This document shows positions 33,301 through 45,215 of a DNA stretch of 64,000 bases, in pieces. The notes beneath the pieces were generated by a model. That model was not told the origin of the DNA, searched no databases, and worked only from the letters and a program-made list of their open reading frames with translations. The stretch lies in contig CM055274.1 of the NCBI GenBank assembly GCA_029237695.1, positions 21,751,505 to 21,815,504 on the forward strand. Reading direction: 5' to 3'. The translations under genes were made by a program, and so were the position numbers. The stretch comes from Conchocele bisecta (taxonomy: Eukaryota > Mollusca > Bivalvia > Lucinida > Thyasiridae). Position 1 is the stretch's first letter, and every line of letters starts with the position of its first letter.

Positions 33301-34095
33301 TTGGCAGTTAGCTAGCTATCAAAGTTCAAAATGATCACCAAAATAATGACAGTTAAATATATATATAACTATGGTTGTGGTACAAGTAAATAAGTATGTC
33401 TGAAATCAGTAAAATGGAAAACAAAGTATTGTCTTCAATCAAAAGATACATCCTATATGAACACCATTATGGTATTATCACAATATGGAAGATACAGCTT
33501 GCAAAATGTGATGTATTCCCCTAATGGGATATGTAGCTTTGTTGGTTTAGATTGCTTTATAATAGTTCCTGGCGCTAGATGCTCACATTATATATATAGC
33601 TATATAAAATCATTGAATACCATAATTAAGTTTATACTTGATTGGGGTCTGATACCAGAGCCATATGTATATCTATTTAAGGCGAATGATGTATCTAGTA
33701 CAGATTGACATGCATGTATATATGCTGTCTATTTATGGTTTACAGCCAATGGAATGTGCATATTATTAGGTGTGGTACCGTACATGTGAACTGTTGATAA
33801 TATATGAGCAATGACATACACAACACAAATATGGGTCATTATTGTTCCAGGCCGTGTATACAACACAATTTAGTTGCATGCCTATCTTGGTCTAAATAGG
33901 ACAATAATAAAACACATAGGCTTTTGTCAGGTCACTGCTCATAAAATACTAGTCACTAAGCATGATGGTACCACCTGGTTATATGTGTACTTATATAATA
34001 CAACTGTATGTTGCATTACAGGGAAAACTTCATGTCCATTATCATTATGGCGTATTCACTCATGGCATTGGTGTTCTGTATGTAACCATAATCTA
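33301..34095. other. Stretch without recognised features
   Basis: AT-rich. Plus-strand ORFs up to 87 codons here show no family resemblance. I see no exon. Confidence 0.35.
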
Positions 34096-34099
34096 CCGT

Positions 34100-36276
34100 C
34101 TTACTTGTGGCATTCGCCCTGACAAGTACACAGATCGGTACATGCCAATTAATTTCGTTTGCATTTGCAGAGGCCCCTGCATACCTTTTTGCATCCACAT
34201 TTTATCAGCTCCTGGCACATCTTAGCTGATTCAGAAAGAGATGTCCAGAATAGATGCCAGCCATCACCAGTATCCTCCCATCCCCAATCTGCAGGGCTGG
34301 GAATGTCAGGATCTTGGACAAGAGTTTGTCCCCAGACATAACCTCATTGGTTTATGGCCCGTTTGCAATGCTCTTGCAATGCTGCTTCTGTTGGCGGTAT
34401 GTTGTCAATTGTTCTTGAACATTTAACAATTGCTTCCTTGCACAGTTAACGTGCTGCTGTACAAGAGCACCACGAATCGGTGAATGGTGTTGAAGCCATC
34501 AGCAGACATTTGCACACGGGTATTTGAAAGACTGATCAAAGTATCTGTCAACTGTGGAAGGACTTTCCATGCATCCCAACATGATTTCTTCCCATACCCA
34601 GCAAAGAAGGAGACTGTATCACAGCCTGTGAGGCTGTGGAAAATTGGCAATGCCTTTGCCTTCTGCGTACCAATATTTGAGAATATGGTATGGGCACTAA
34701 ATGTACTTTAATGCTTTCCCAGTACCGAAAGCTAACCACAGCTCTAGACGACACATGACGACACATGATTGACACAGCTAGCACAGCAACGTCTGTATCT
34801 GTTGTGCGGATAGTGATTTTGGTGTATCCCTGTTTCACACAATCAGCAATGTGAACCATGATTTGAGAATCGGCCTCCTCATGGCTGTATGGTTCAATTC
34901 CAGATGTATCTAGTTCGGGATCAGAGCACATCACACTTGTGTCATCTGTCGTTACTAAGATCTTCTCATGATGCACCTCCTTAATTAAATACTCAGCAAG
35001 GAAGGAAAACAATTCAGCTTTGTTACTGTCCACCTAAAGGAAGGACTGCCAGTTCGAAGGAATAGGTGATGTAGCCATAACATGTCTATGCTCACATGTA
35101 CACCGCTTGTTCCGTGTGGATTTCTTAAGACTGTTTGAAATGTACCTATCCCAAACAATTTCCAGTCTCAGTACGTGTTTGATACGTCTCAGGATATATG
35201 GGGCGAATACATCTGCTGCGTAATCTTTGAATGTGCTTGGAACACTGGTTCCTCCTTTTCTGGGGGGTAGCATATGTACAATGGCAGCACCATCAAGTAC
35301 TTCTGCTTCAACTGTTGGTAACAGTCTATCATCTACAACAACTCTGTCAGGGGTAGTTGATTGTCGGACCATTACCAAGTCAGCCTTTGAGCCAGTACGC
35401 ATCTCGCCCATGTCTGTCAATGATGGGGGACATGCCTGGTTTTCATACTGAAACAATCAGAATGATTGCTATTACGTGACTGGCTGGCAATAAACAATCT
35501 GGAAAACAAGGCTGTGTTGGCTTTGAGAGATGCTATCTGGTTTTTGGTTCGGGTAAGTGTTTTCTTCGTAGGTGTTTTGAACAACACCTACGAAGAAAAA
35601 TGTAATCTTGTTCTTTGAAATGGTGTCTGTCACCGGTTTTTGACACAACAGTAATCTCTCAGTGACATACCTTTCATACTGTTTGTTGTCAATCTCCTTT
35701 ACTGTTTGGACCTGTTGCACCACAAATTCATCCATCACGATCTTTGTGTGAATGGCTATGTGCTCTGACCCATGATCAAAAAAATAGGTTATCCATTTCT
35801 TTCAGAACTTTCACCAGCTCATTCACATTGCCTTTGAACTCGTCTTGGATGGATTTGGATTGTTCATGGTGCGTTGTGTTTCCTGTGCGGTGCGTGTTAT
35901 CAAATTCATTGATAACTCGCGCGATTTCTGGTCCAGCGGTCATCCATCTCAGGAGAGCACTTTGATTTTCTGTCAATCCAACAGCACCACCATCACCCTT
36001 TATAAGCAGATTCAGCTGCTCATGGATGTGGTCCATTGCAATGGAAGAGAACTGATGGATGCTCTTCCGCACTGTGAAGTGCCCTGACATGAACTCATGG
36101 TACACAGTTGGATGTCTATGCTCCAGCTGTACCATGTCTCTCATGTGCACTGGCAACCATCGAGCATAGTGGGTGTGGTTAAGAGCAAAAATCCAATGAG
36201 AGTTTTTAGCTAAGCTCTCAACATACAACTCAAACCTTCCTTCTCTCAGGGACTTGACATATTGCAACACCAGCAA
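34100..36276 (-). pseudogene. Decayed member of the repetitive TGCDT-motif protein family, with Cys-rich tail
   Basis: Read on the minus strand this gives, in order, blocks of a large protein family found in many copies in cnidarians and molluscs and usually left uncharacterised: HYARWLPVHMRDM (near 36170), an ERLLLCQKPVTDTI block, ENQACPPSL, AEVLDGAAIVHML, DYAADVFAPYI, YSHEEADSQIMVHIADC, ITIRTTDTDVAVLAV, LPIFHSLTGCDTVSFFAGYGKK (about 34600), a PSPADWGWE block, and a C-terminal CGCKKVCRGLCKC cluster near 34160. Breaks are visible: a shift in a run of seven T near 35780, three stops around 35460, TAG at 35034 and two shifts near 34700-34770. The spacing of HEEAD, DTDV and TGCDT acidic motifs resembles a PIN/FEN-like nuclease fold, but that is inference. 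Copy number and lack of introns suggest a transposon origin. The 5' part is cut off by a GTT microsatellite. Confidence 0.7.
35563..35602. repeat. Short perfect palindrome inside the TGCDT pseudogene
   Basis: TTTTCTTCGTAGGTGTT, TTGA, then the exact inverse. Arms of about 17 bp with a 4-base loop sit in a coding-derived stretch, so this looks like a local inverted duplication. Confidence 0.6.
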
Positions 36277-36306
36277 CTCTAGATATAGAGTTACTCTTCA
36301 GTTTTA

Positions 36307-36307
36307 G

Positions 36308-36357
<50 letters not shown>
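36307..36357. repeat. (GTT)17 microsatellite
   Basis: 17 perfect GTT units, directly beyond the truncated 5' side of the TGCDT pseudogene. Confidence 0.95.
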
Positions 36358-36506
36358 ATTGCTGCTGTTCCTAGACTAACATCCCACACTACCTTTCTGT
36401 GACACCAACATAGATTGAAAATTCTGATAACTTGAATCGAAATAATTATATTGCGCAATTATATATATATATTGATCTGTGTCATCAGGATCATGATTTG
36501 AAGATG

Positions 36507-36965
36507 CGTTCATGTAATGCATACGGCGGCCATTTTTTACATTGGCGGCCATTTTCAACCACATGATATTTTTCAAAGGTGTCGTTTATTTTATATACAA
36601 TAAAGTAACTTTTTTTTTTTTTAAATTGCCATCAAACGTGTGTCTCTATGGCATCTATAAACAAAAATGTGTTCATTTAATGCATACGGCGGCCATTTTT
36701 AATATTGGCGGCCATGTTGGACCGCAGGGCATATTTAATTTATGTCCTGTGCTTTTTTATTGTATACATAATAAATTTAACTTGGTAAAAAGAACAAATA
36801 GCCATCAAATATGTGTCTCTATGTCACCTGTAAGCAGAGACGTGTTCACTTTTATGCCTACGGCGGCTATTTATAATATTGGCGGCCATCTTTGACCACA
36901 GGACATATTTCACTTGTGTCCTGGGCTTTTTTGATTGTATACACAATAAATTAACTCTGTGCAAA
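36507..36965. repeat. Tandem repeat of about 178 bp, GGCGGCCAT-containing
   Basis: Three monomers share GTTCA..TTAATGCATACGGCGG, ATTGGCGGCCAT, ATTGTATACA(C/T)AATAAATTAA and GTGTCTCTATG. The ORF of 117 codons through it depends on the repeat and is not a gene. Confidence 0.7.
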
Positions 36966-37394
36966 ATGTCATGCTTGTATCACAAAGTGCACACCTCATG
37001 TGCTTAGCTCCTCTACTAAATAGGTACATGCACACTGTACAGTCGCACCTGTGATAAAAGCCACCTCCGAATAGCAATTACCTGTCTTTTATAGTACGTC
37101 TTTGTTTTCCCAATTTATCAATTACTACATAAATAAACCTGTGAATAAAGACCACCTGTGAAGAAAGGTCAGATTTTTCTTCCCATGGCTGGCCTGTATT
37201 CACAGGTTTGAGTGTATATACATGGACATGCACTTTACATTGTAGCTGTTCGGGTGAATATGCACTCTCTAACAAACATGTATGAGGCAGACTATACTGA
37301 CACATTTTATTTGTGTTTATTTATTGGCAGTAATCAGTATTCACCATGACATGGACTAGTTCTATGCAATCCATAGGGCTGTAACGAAACTCAG
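36966..37394 (-). other. 3' flank of C1q locus 3
   Basis: The downstream region is shared with 22850-23281 and 47940-48246. It contains AATAAA on the minus strand at 37316-37321 and 37320-37325, about 70-80 bases beyond the TAG. No separate gene. Confidence 0.55.
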
Positions 37395-37795
37395 CTATGA
37401 CGCAAGTAATAATAATCCTGTAAAACTGACGGCTCGTCGATAATATGTATCGATATAGTCGCCATCCGTGCCGTGGTGTCTGACCCAGACGGCATCGCCT
37501 GCCTGCAGCTTTAGTAACGTCGTGCTTCACGCACAGTCTCTAAACACGGTGTCTCCGGCGAGGATATTCTTTATGGACACGGCGTTGTTCATGAGTTCCA
37601 GGTTTATATAGTGGCCACCGACCGAGCACGCGGACACCGTGAAGAGGTATGTACCAGCGTACGGTGCTGTGAATATGCCGTAGGCCGTGCTGTATGCATC
37701 GCCCTCATTCAGTGAAACGTCGTCGAAGATGATGCGTTGGTTGAGCCCGGGTACCAGATTTGCGCTCAAATGGGTGTTAGCTGGGACAAAGAGTC
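37395..37795 (-). pseudogene. C1q-domain terminal exon, locus 3, with one in-frame TGA
   Basis: This exon is exactly 401 bp, like the other two C1q exons, with acceptor ATTTCAG/GA in phase 1. The domain reads LFVPANTHLS, GIFTAPYAGTYLFTVSACS, HYINLELM, then DCA followed by TGA at 37527-37529, where the paralogs have Ser. After the stop the frame stays open and C1q-like (TLLKLQAGDAVWVRHHGT, SFTG) to TAG at 37395. No indels. A truncated product would lose the last 43 residues, including several core strands, and would not be expected to fold as a C1q head. Exon 1 is at 40475-40661 on the same strand, 2.68 kb away and phase-compatible. Confidence 0.75.
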
Positions 37796-40474
37796 CTGAA
37801 ATATGGTACCATATGGAACTTCTATTATAATTCTATATAATGTTTCTGTCAATTTACCGATTTCCAAACTTGCTATTATATTATAGAGTACATCGTAGCG
37901 GGGCTGAGAAAAGGTACCGTACACCATTTGCAAAATGTGTTGACATTGAGTATCACAATGCGCAATCAGACAAGATCCATTTTCTGATGAACGTATAGAA
38001 TAGCTCCTGGGGTTACATCCAAAATGTAACATGTGCCATCATGTGTTGTTAGATTATATACTGATAAATCACTAACATGACAGTTTTCTCTATGACCAAT
38101 TTGACTAGCATTTGAAGCATGAAGCAGGTGTACATTGAACAGACTGAAGATCTAATATTGCTGAAAAGACTGACTTGTCAATTCTGCTTATCTGCTTATC
38201 TGTTTGTATTTTTCCTTTTTATTCGCGAGTCCTTTGTTGTGCTTGTAAATTACTTTGTGTCATTGCTGCATTGTGGTATCAGCTGCAACGCACATGTCAC
38301 AACATTCCTCTTTAGGTTTGTAAAATGTAATATTGCATTCATTACAAAAACAGTCGATCAATATGAAAATTAACGATGCAGAGCTCATTCCATGTTCTGT
38401 GCACTTTAATTTGTACCCATCATATATTTTAGCAATTGATAGGTAATTTCTCAGTAATATCCATCATTGGGAATGAGACTTGTGTGTTTTTATGTGAGCG
38501 AATATATCATCAGGTGTCTTATTACCTTGACCGTGCCTTTCCCGCATAGATGTTCCTGCAAATGAGCCATGCGTTTCTACAAACATGTGTAGAGCCGAAC
38601 ATATACATTTACCAAAAAACATGTGTGCAGTATTTGCACAGTACTATAATATTTGTGTTTTAAGTGATAGGAATATCCGCATAGTATTACATAAGCACAT
38701 AAATAATTATCACTTTATAGACGATTTAGTGATTTAATTTAGTTTTCACTGGAAGTGACACTTACCATAAAACGTAGATTCCGTCAGCAATTATGGAGAA
38801 TATGATCATAATGTACCGGCTAATTCAAACTAGAAATTCAAAATAATAATTAAGTGTATTGATCATTAGCTACAGTATACAATTATCACATTGACTATAT
38901 GTGTACTAGTTTACACATTATTGTGTTCAACACCAGATATGTTAACCTTGGCCAATCGTGTTAATATAGAACAGTTTAAGCATATAGACACAAAATGAAA
39001 ATGCGCAATTATACAGTTAGATTGTTCTAGACTGAGTCTCAGCCAATCCAGCTACTTGATGTTCAGCATTATAATTTAGTAAACGTTAAGGTTACCGCTA
39101 TACTCATTCATCAATGGCAAACTTATTGTGTCCTTGATACGTACAAGTATACATGTGCTGACAGCCCTGATAGATCCAAACATACACGGATAGTACCATT
39201 GCTACAGAAACTTGGAAACTATAATATATAGCTACCAGTTTGATAATTATCATGTTTTGTATTGTGTATGTATTGTGTATGTATGTGTTTGTTTTTGTTT
39301 TTCTTTGCTATAAACTAGTCCATATGATGATATATACTTTCATACTTGGAAACTGCCAAAGCTATGTACAATGAAATACTTGACCCGACACATATGTACA
39401 TGTATCCTGATAGTGCCAACCTATTACTGAGCTTGCTTCAGTATGATATACATGTCTTTCTAGTGTAATCATATATTTCTAAGCACAGCTATACCTATGT
39501 GTCAACACAATAGCAACTTTTTCAGACGTAGGTAAAATAATACGGAAATACACCATCAGTGCAAGTTTGGAAATTATCACATTAATTTTGCTCTGATAAT
39601 TAAGCAAATAAAAAGGAGTTCCAACATTTTGCATCATATACGGCAAATTTGCCCACACAAGTATGTATGTGTTCTGATGGTTCATCCAATATACTGTTTA
39701 ACCAGCATTATGGAGGCATATATTATGGGACAGATGCCATGGGATGTCGATAGTTCGACATACAATTCAGCGCATTTTGTATGAACATGGTGATATTATT
39801 TGTTTCTAAGCCGAAATTTTGAAATTAAAATTGGCCAAAATACATTATGCATATTAATTGTGTGTAATACATGACCTTAGAAGTCAAATTCTTGGATTAT
39901 GCGGCCATATTGAATTGCAAAACAAATTCATCTCTGTAACAAAAACATGCCAAAACAAGTGAAAGTTTGCTTTTAACAATATTTGACACGAATGTTACAA
40001 TATTCTATATAGATATCAAGTAACGTTTTACGCTGCAGAATGGGCAACTGGAAATAAATCCGGTATTTCAAAATGGTAATGGACTAAATTGTATATTACA
40101 TGCTCTTCGAAAAATGTAAAAATCTGCTCTTAGACAAGGTTATAACGTTTTCAAAATTTAAAATTTTGACGCTAGCGTATGAATTATTTATTAGCTGGAA
40201 ATTACGTCAGCACGTGACGTCAATTACGTCCCGCGAACGTCTATGAGAAAATATGTCCTTCAAGAAAATAAATCCCACCAGAATCACGGTAAATCACAGG
40301 GTAGCATGTAATATGCGTATCTAATCAAAAGGTGGGTACGACAATTTGTTATCACTCACGACAGATAGCATTGGGTCAATACACAGCCAGTTACCTGATA
40401 AATTAAGATGTGCATAGACGAACCCATACAATACATAATGCGTAACGTATGATTACAATGGTAAACCTGCCCAC
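37796..40474 (-). other. Intron of C1q locus 3
   Basis: Bounded by donor CAAG/GTGGGC at 40474-40473 and acceptor ATTTCAG at 37796. It holds AT-rich sequence with no recognised exon or complete element. The right part (39690-40474) duplicates 1-827. Confidence 0.6.
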
Positions 40475-40661
40475 CTTGCTTGTGTTGAGCCGCCTGCACC
40501 GCGGCCATCTGTTGTTTCAGAGTGTGGATATCAGACACATAGTCGTCTTCCAACAGTCGGCGGTGCCTCTTCCCTTCCACATGTGCACAGTCCGCCAGCA
40601 GAATAAATGTGCACACCACCGTCGCCAGGAGGCAGGAATAGGTCGTGTATGTTGGCATCAT
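40475..40661 (-). CDS. C1q-domain protein, exon 1, locus 3
   Basis: 187 bp, the same length as 828-1014: a signal peptide (CLLATVVCTFILLADC), a charged segment KRHRRLLEDD and the helix IHTLKQQMAAVQAAQHKQ, with donor CAAG/GTGGGC in phase 1. Only a few residues differ from the left copy (A to T, D to H). It pairs with the interrupted C1q exon at 37395-37795, so the locus as a whole looks non-functional. If transcribed it would encode a secreted, truncated protein. Confidence 0.65.
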
Positions 40662-40705
40662 GGTAGAATACAATGGCATATAGAAAAGAACGTGTCGACT
40701 GGCGG

Positions 40706-40714
40706 CTTTAAGAA
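40706..40714 (-). promoter_or_regulatory. Degenerated TATA position of C1q locus 3
   Basis: The place equivalent to the TATA box at 1059-1066 reads TTCTTAAAG on the minus strand. The flanking GCC and GTCGACACGTT are conserved, so the alignment is secure and the box appears mutated. Confidence 0.5.
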
Positions 40715-40826
40715 TAGGACACGGGCGGAAGGTCTCAGATATGTGTATAAAGTGATGAACTAGGTTAGGAAAAATGCTTTAATTGTAGATTTGCGCCGTG
40801 TATCTGAAACTACTTGTACGTAATAG

Positions 40827-40963
40827 TTACTGCCCTAATCGAGGTGTTCATGTGTTTGAACAACCTCGATGTACCCATGGAACACCGAACCGCGAAGCGG
40901 CGAGGTGTTTCATGGGCACATGTAGGTTGTTTAAACACATGAACACCTCGATTAGGGCAGTAA
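40827..40963. mobile_element. Palindromic MITE, TTACTGCCCTAATCGAGG family
   Basis: 137 bp with arms TTACTGCCCTAATCGAGGTG and onward through CATGTGTTT, around a short GC loop (CCGAACCGCGAAGCGG). GTACG sequences border both sides. The equivalent place in the left locus (about 1170) lacks it. Confidence 0.65.
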
Positions 40964-41406
40964 CGTACTTACACATCTAATTACTGACTACCGTTGGCTA
41001 GTATTCAGTGCAAATTTTGAATTTCCATTTGACTTTAAAGGAACTGTATCTACAGTTATGACAGTCAATAATATCCATGTACGTATGCTGACAGCATTAT
41101 TATTTGTGTTTGATGTCTAACGTATACGTATGCGAAGCAAGCGCTCAATATGCAGTATAATATGCATTGGAACATGCTTGCATAAATCATGCTAATTCAC
41201 AGAGAATACCAGGCTAGTGTAGTTTGAAATACCAGTTTATCATGCAAGACTAGGCCGTTTCCGAGCCGAGCCTCATTATCTTGATATCGAAAGATACTAG
41301 ACTAGTATTTTATTGATCAGGTAACGTTTTATGCTAGCCAATTATCAAATTTAAAACTGTTTTAGTTGAAAAGAACGCGGATTTGTTTACGTTACGTAGT
41401 ACAGTA
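40964..41406. other. Stretch without recognised features
   Basis: No exon or repeat recognised. This is non-coding sequence upstream of C1q locus 3. Confidence 0.35.
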
Positions 41407-41475
41407 CAGTGGAACATTTCGAAAACCGTCACCCTGGGAGGTCCGCAGGGTGTCCAGCTTACATAGGTACCACTG
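41407..41475. mobile_element. TA-target palindromic MITE, CAGTGGAAC family (69 bp)
   Basis: Flanked by TA (41405-41406 and 41476-41477). The inverted arms contain CAGTGGAACATTTCG and GGTACCACTG around ACCCTGGGAGGTCCGCAGGGT. Confidence 0.6.
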
Positions 41476-41539
41476 TAACAAGAAATTGCAGCGTTTAACG
41501 AAGCTTATGCCCTCGCTGTCTGCCTTGATACAAATAAAA

Positions 41540-41680
41540 GACACAAGTCCTCGATGACCTTGACCTTGGAAATAAGGACTTTAACATTATTGCCTTACAA
41601 ATTTGCCTTTTACCAACAAGGTGAACATAAGTCCTCAGTGACATTGACCTTGGGCGGTCGGGTGTGGGTAGCATGCATAA
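41540..41680. repeat. Fragment of the TTGACCTTGACC repeat
   Basis: GATGACCTTGACCTTGG and GTGACATTGACCTTGGGCGG, about 90 bp apart, are related to 13470-14070. Confidence 0.45.
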
Positions 41681-44235
41681 CAAAGCACCATCACAGTGTG
41701 GCCAAATATTATCAAAATCAGTGTTTTTGAATAATGAAAGGTGTTACTAACGTACGTGTGCATGTATGTACGTACGTAGTACATGGACTAACGCTATATC
41801 CCCTCTTGTATATCGGCAAGGGTGATACTTAAACAGTCCTTGCAGAATTGTTCTCATTTTCAACCATGACCAAACTACAATCAATGCCATATAAATGAAA
41901 CACAATGGGGTCCCCAGGGTGTTCCGTTTAGACGTGTATACATAGCCCACCACGTTTACGTTCAGCAGTTCTCTGTCAAAACATAGACGAAGTGATAAGC
42001 ACCCGGATTAAGGGACTCTCATCGCCTGATGCAGTGCGTACAACTGCAGATGCACTTGCAGCATACGAATGCATATATCTATTATTGGATGGTCAGTTAT
42101 AAAAGTCATTTACGAGGGGTGTTCAATAATTAATTTCCCAACACATACATGATCCCAATAAAATGAAATTACATCAATTTAATGATTGAAAACTATTAGC
42201 ATAATTAAAACAACAATCAAATTTAAAGACACGTGTGCATAAAGTGATGACACATGTTTAATTTAGGAAACAATAATTAAATGATAGATTTACATGGACT
42301 GTCTTAACCAAATCATGCTAATAGGTTGTCTTGAAAAGAATCAGTACTTAGTAAAATATGTTTGTTATACCAAATCATAAATAGCGTTGCGAACACTAGT
42401 TTTGTTGACAGTCGATGGTACTACATTGCATTTTTATTTAGTTGAATTAATTCCACACGTGTCTATAAATACATGTAGTAACATATTATATGTGTGGGAC
42501 AGTATTTTGATTTCAAACTAAAAAAAATGTTATGTTTCACAAAGTGTGCTTCCTGGTACTGAAATATACGAACGGAAATGCGTTACCTACTTATCTGCCC
42601 TCTTCATCATAGTCAATTGTAGTACATTATATATAAGAAAACACACAGTCCTTGTATATGGCATTTGGAGTCAATAAAGCGAAAATAAAAATAACAATGA
42701 ATATCTTCGACATCATCTGAAACATCATGTGAGACACTGTTTCTTAAACATACGTTAGGACATCTCTTTTGTCATATATCATCAGTTGGGTCTCTGTAGA
42801 GTTCACATCATTAACAATTTAATTCTTCATATATTTAGCCACTGTATTTTCACATGCAGTTTCAGTAATAAACCAACTGAAGTGATTGAACTGAAGTGAT
42901 TGATGCAGTTGTTATTCAACAATGAAACATGCCCTTTTGTACGATAATATAACTATTCTCAGTCAAAATGTAGAATATATATCAGAGTTATATGCCAGAA
43001 CACGTGTACAATGTACATGCATATTATTATTATAATGCAGACATTTCACTTTCGTAGGTAGAGTATTAACATATTATGTCATATTTTTGTATGACTGGGA
43101 TCAAGTTAACAATGTTCTCGAGCCCCAAAAAAGCGTTACAGCTATTGTATTATATCTTAAATATGCACGGATCACACATTATCAATAAGCATATATTAAG
43201 TTCGACTCGTATGTTCTAAACGGCTGGCACTAGCGTGACAGTTACTGTGTATTAAATATCATAATACACTAGTGGAATAAATGTGCAAACAAGACGGGTA
43301 CAATAAAACACATTAGTTAACCAGTATATGCTTAGTATGATGATGTGCTCCTGCAATAAAGCACATATAACATTTGTGTTGATGTAATATTATATTTATT
43401 AAAGCTCCTTGACTGATTTTTTGAATCTCAGCATAGCATCTTATGACATCAGTAAACTCGTTAATAAATATCATAGTAAATTATCACGCAAGTAAGATCC
43501 TCTCTCTATAAATATAAAGCACTTTTTTGAGACCAGATGAAATATGCCACTTCACGAGTGGGTGTAGGTTTATAACACGTTTCTCTTACTTACTGAACGT
43601 CCCTCATTTATGTCCATATTTTTGTCGGTGACAATTGTGTTTCTACGTGCTAAACTATACGTAAACAGAAACATACTGTAGACTACGAGTGGGAGATTCA
43701 CCAGGTAAGTTGTTTTTAAAGTATTTCCACAATGTTCTACATTACAGTTTAGACATTTCTGCCGCCCGTCTGTATATATATTTTTGTGTATACATCTTTC
43801 CACGGCATTGATACGATTTGTGATTACATATGCGTCACTGGCACGGTGAAGGACCTTGCATCATTTGTACGGCGAATATGTGTACCTTTATCATCATTCA
43901 CCATTCAAATGAGCGTTTTATGTTCTACATTGGTGACATGTAGTAAATATAGGAAATGGTATTAATCGAATGGCGACCAACATATGCAATGATCAAACTG
44001 CGCGGATGCGCAGACTGATATGGGCTACGCTAGCCATCGTAAGACCGCTTTTCTTAGCCGGTGTTCCTTCTGTCAACCTATCAATTCACACAATTACCAT
44101 AGACACACAACGTGTGTGGTTTGCCGTGAGCCACGACTTTTTCGTGCCCAGGTTTGCATATAGATGCAAACTTTTCTTTTGTCTACAGAGGTGTTCAAAT
44201 TGCTTACCAACCTCTGACAAACAATAGAATCGATG
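41681..44235. other. Long AT-rich stretch without recognised genes
   Basis: I find no convincing exon. Near 42113 GAGGGGTGTTCAATAATTAA resembles a mariner terminal repeat but no partner is visible. At 43985-44040 a hairpin GATCAAACTGCGCGGATGCG/CGCAGACTGAT belongs to the bivalve CTGATCAG family. A minus-strand ORF at 43570-43803 has one CxxC but no other support. Confidence 0.4.
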
Positions 44236-44239
44236 TGTA

Positions 44240-45213
44240 AATATAAGTAGCCTGTAATACATTTAAGATCGTTAAAAAGCGTTTCATGAAACTTCAATTA
44301 ATAATGGTACCAGTTGCTGATTGGATTCATTGCTTGAACCTACAATCACATTGATATATGTACACACCAACTAACAGTGATACGTTCAGTAGCTTGTGCG
44401 AAATGTAGCATTACGTAGTACATGTATAGTATTCAACATCACACATCCACTAGTGCCGAGCTACCTGAAAAATACTAATTAATAATAACCTGCAGAAAAC
44501 GCAAGTTACCAATGGACTTTTATAAGTGTGAATGAGACGATGCATGTCAGAGTCAGATTGTTTAGTATAGCATGTCGATAGAACAAACATGTCATGGTGC
44601 TTAGAATGTTGAAATGCAGTATACATGTTGAATTTTCCATTTTGTCTTCAGTATTCAATGAATTCCAACATTTGTATTTTGGACCATGACTTTAGTTCTG
44701 CACACACAAAGTTAATGTTATAACTATCCAGTAGAAACTTGTGGGTGTCAGAGACAATTACATGAAGGGATATTATAAGCATACAGTGGGGTCAGCGTGT
44801 AAGTGCACACACGAACGAACACGACAGGTTGGAACCAACCTGTCGTGTTCGTTCGTGTGTGCACTTACACGCTGACCCCATTGTATATGCTGAAATGTGT
44901 TGCATAGTTTGTGAGATATGGGAATTTGAAATTTCGAGACATTTATATCCACCCAAGGTGCAATCTTTGTGTTCGTTATTGTTTTCAAGGTCAGGGAACT
45001 TAATAAAAATGTTAGCTGTATGATACGAAATACTTGTCTATTCTGAATTCCTTGTAATAGCAACATGCCGTCACATTGTATTATATAGTTAGCCACTTAG
45101 CAATTGTGTGTAGTATTTTCCTGAATACCAGTCCGTTCTCAATTGATTATATGTACATGGATACAATCGTTTATTCACCAATTATGGCTATTAGAGGCGA
45201 CAATGAAAGTAAC
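44240..45213. repeat. Duplicated block A, copy 3
   Basis: This matches 1200-2070 and ends abruptly at the TA target of the Tc1 element (after GACAATGAAAGTAAC). The MITE at 44784-44883 is inserted in it. No gene. Confidence 0.65.
44784..44883. mobile_element. 100-bp palindromic MITE, copy 2
   Basis: The same length and sequence family as 22883-22982 and 55026-55125; TA at 44782-44783 and 44884-44885. Blocks A copy 1 and 2 lack it at this position. Confidence 0.8.
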
Positions 45214-45215
45214 TA

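Noticed and set aside
36542..36895. 117-codon ORF
   Set aside because: It lies wholly within a 178-bp tandem repeat.
42113..42140. Mariner terminal repeat (GAGGGGTGTTCAATAATTAA)
   Set aside because: No inverse partner or transposase remains nearby; one end alone is weak.
43570..43803. Minus-strand ORF with a CxxC motif
   Set aside because: AT-rich codons, no promoter or splice support, no recognisable domain.
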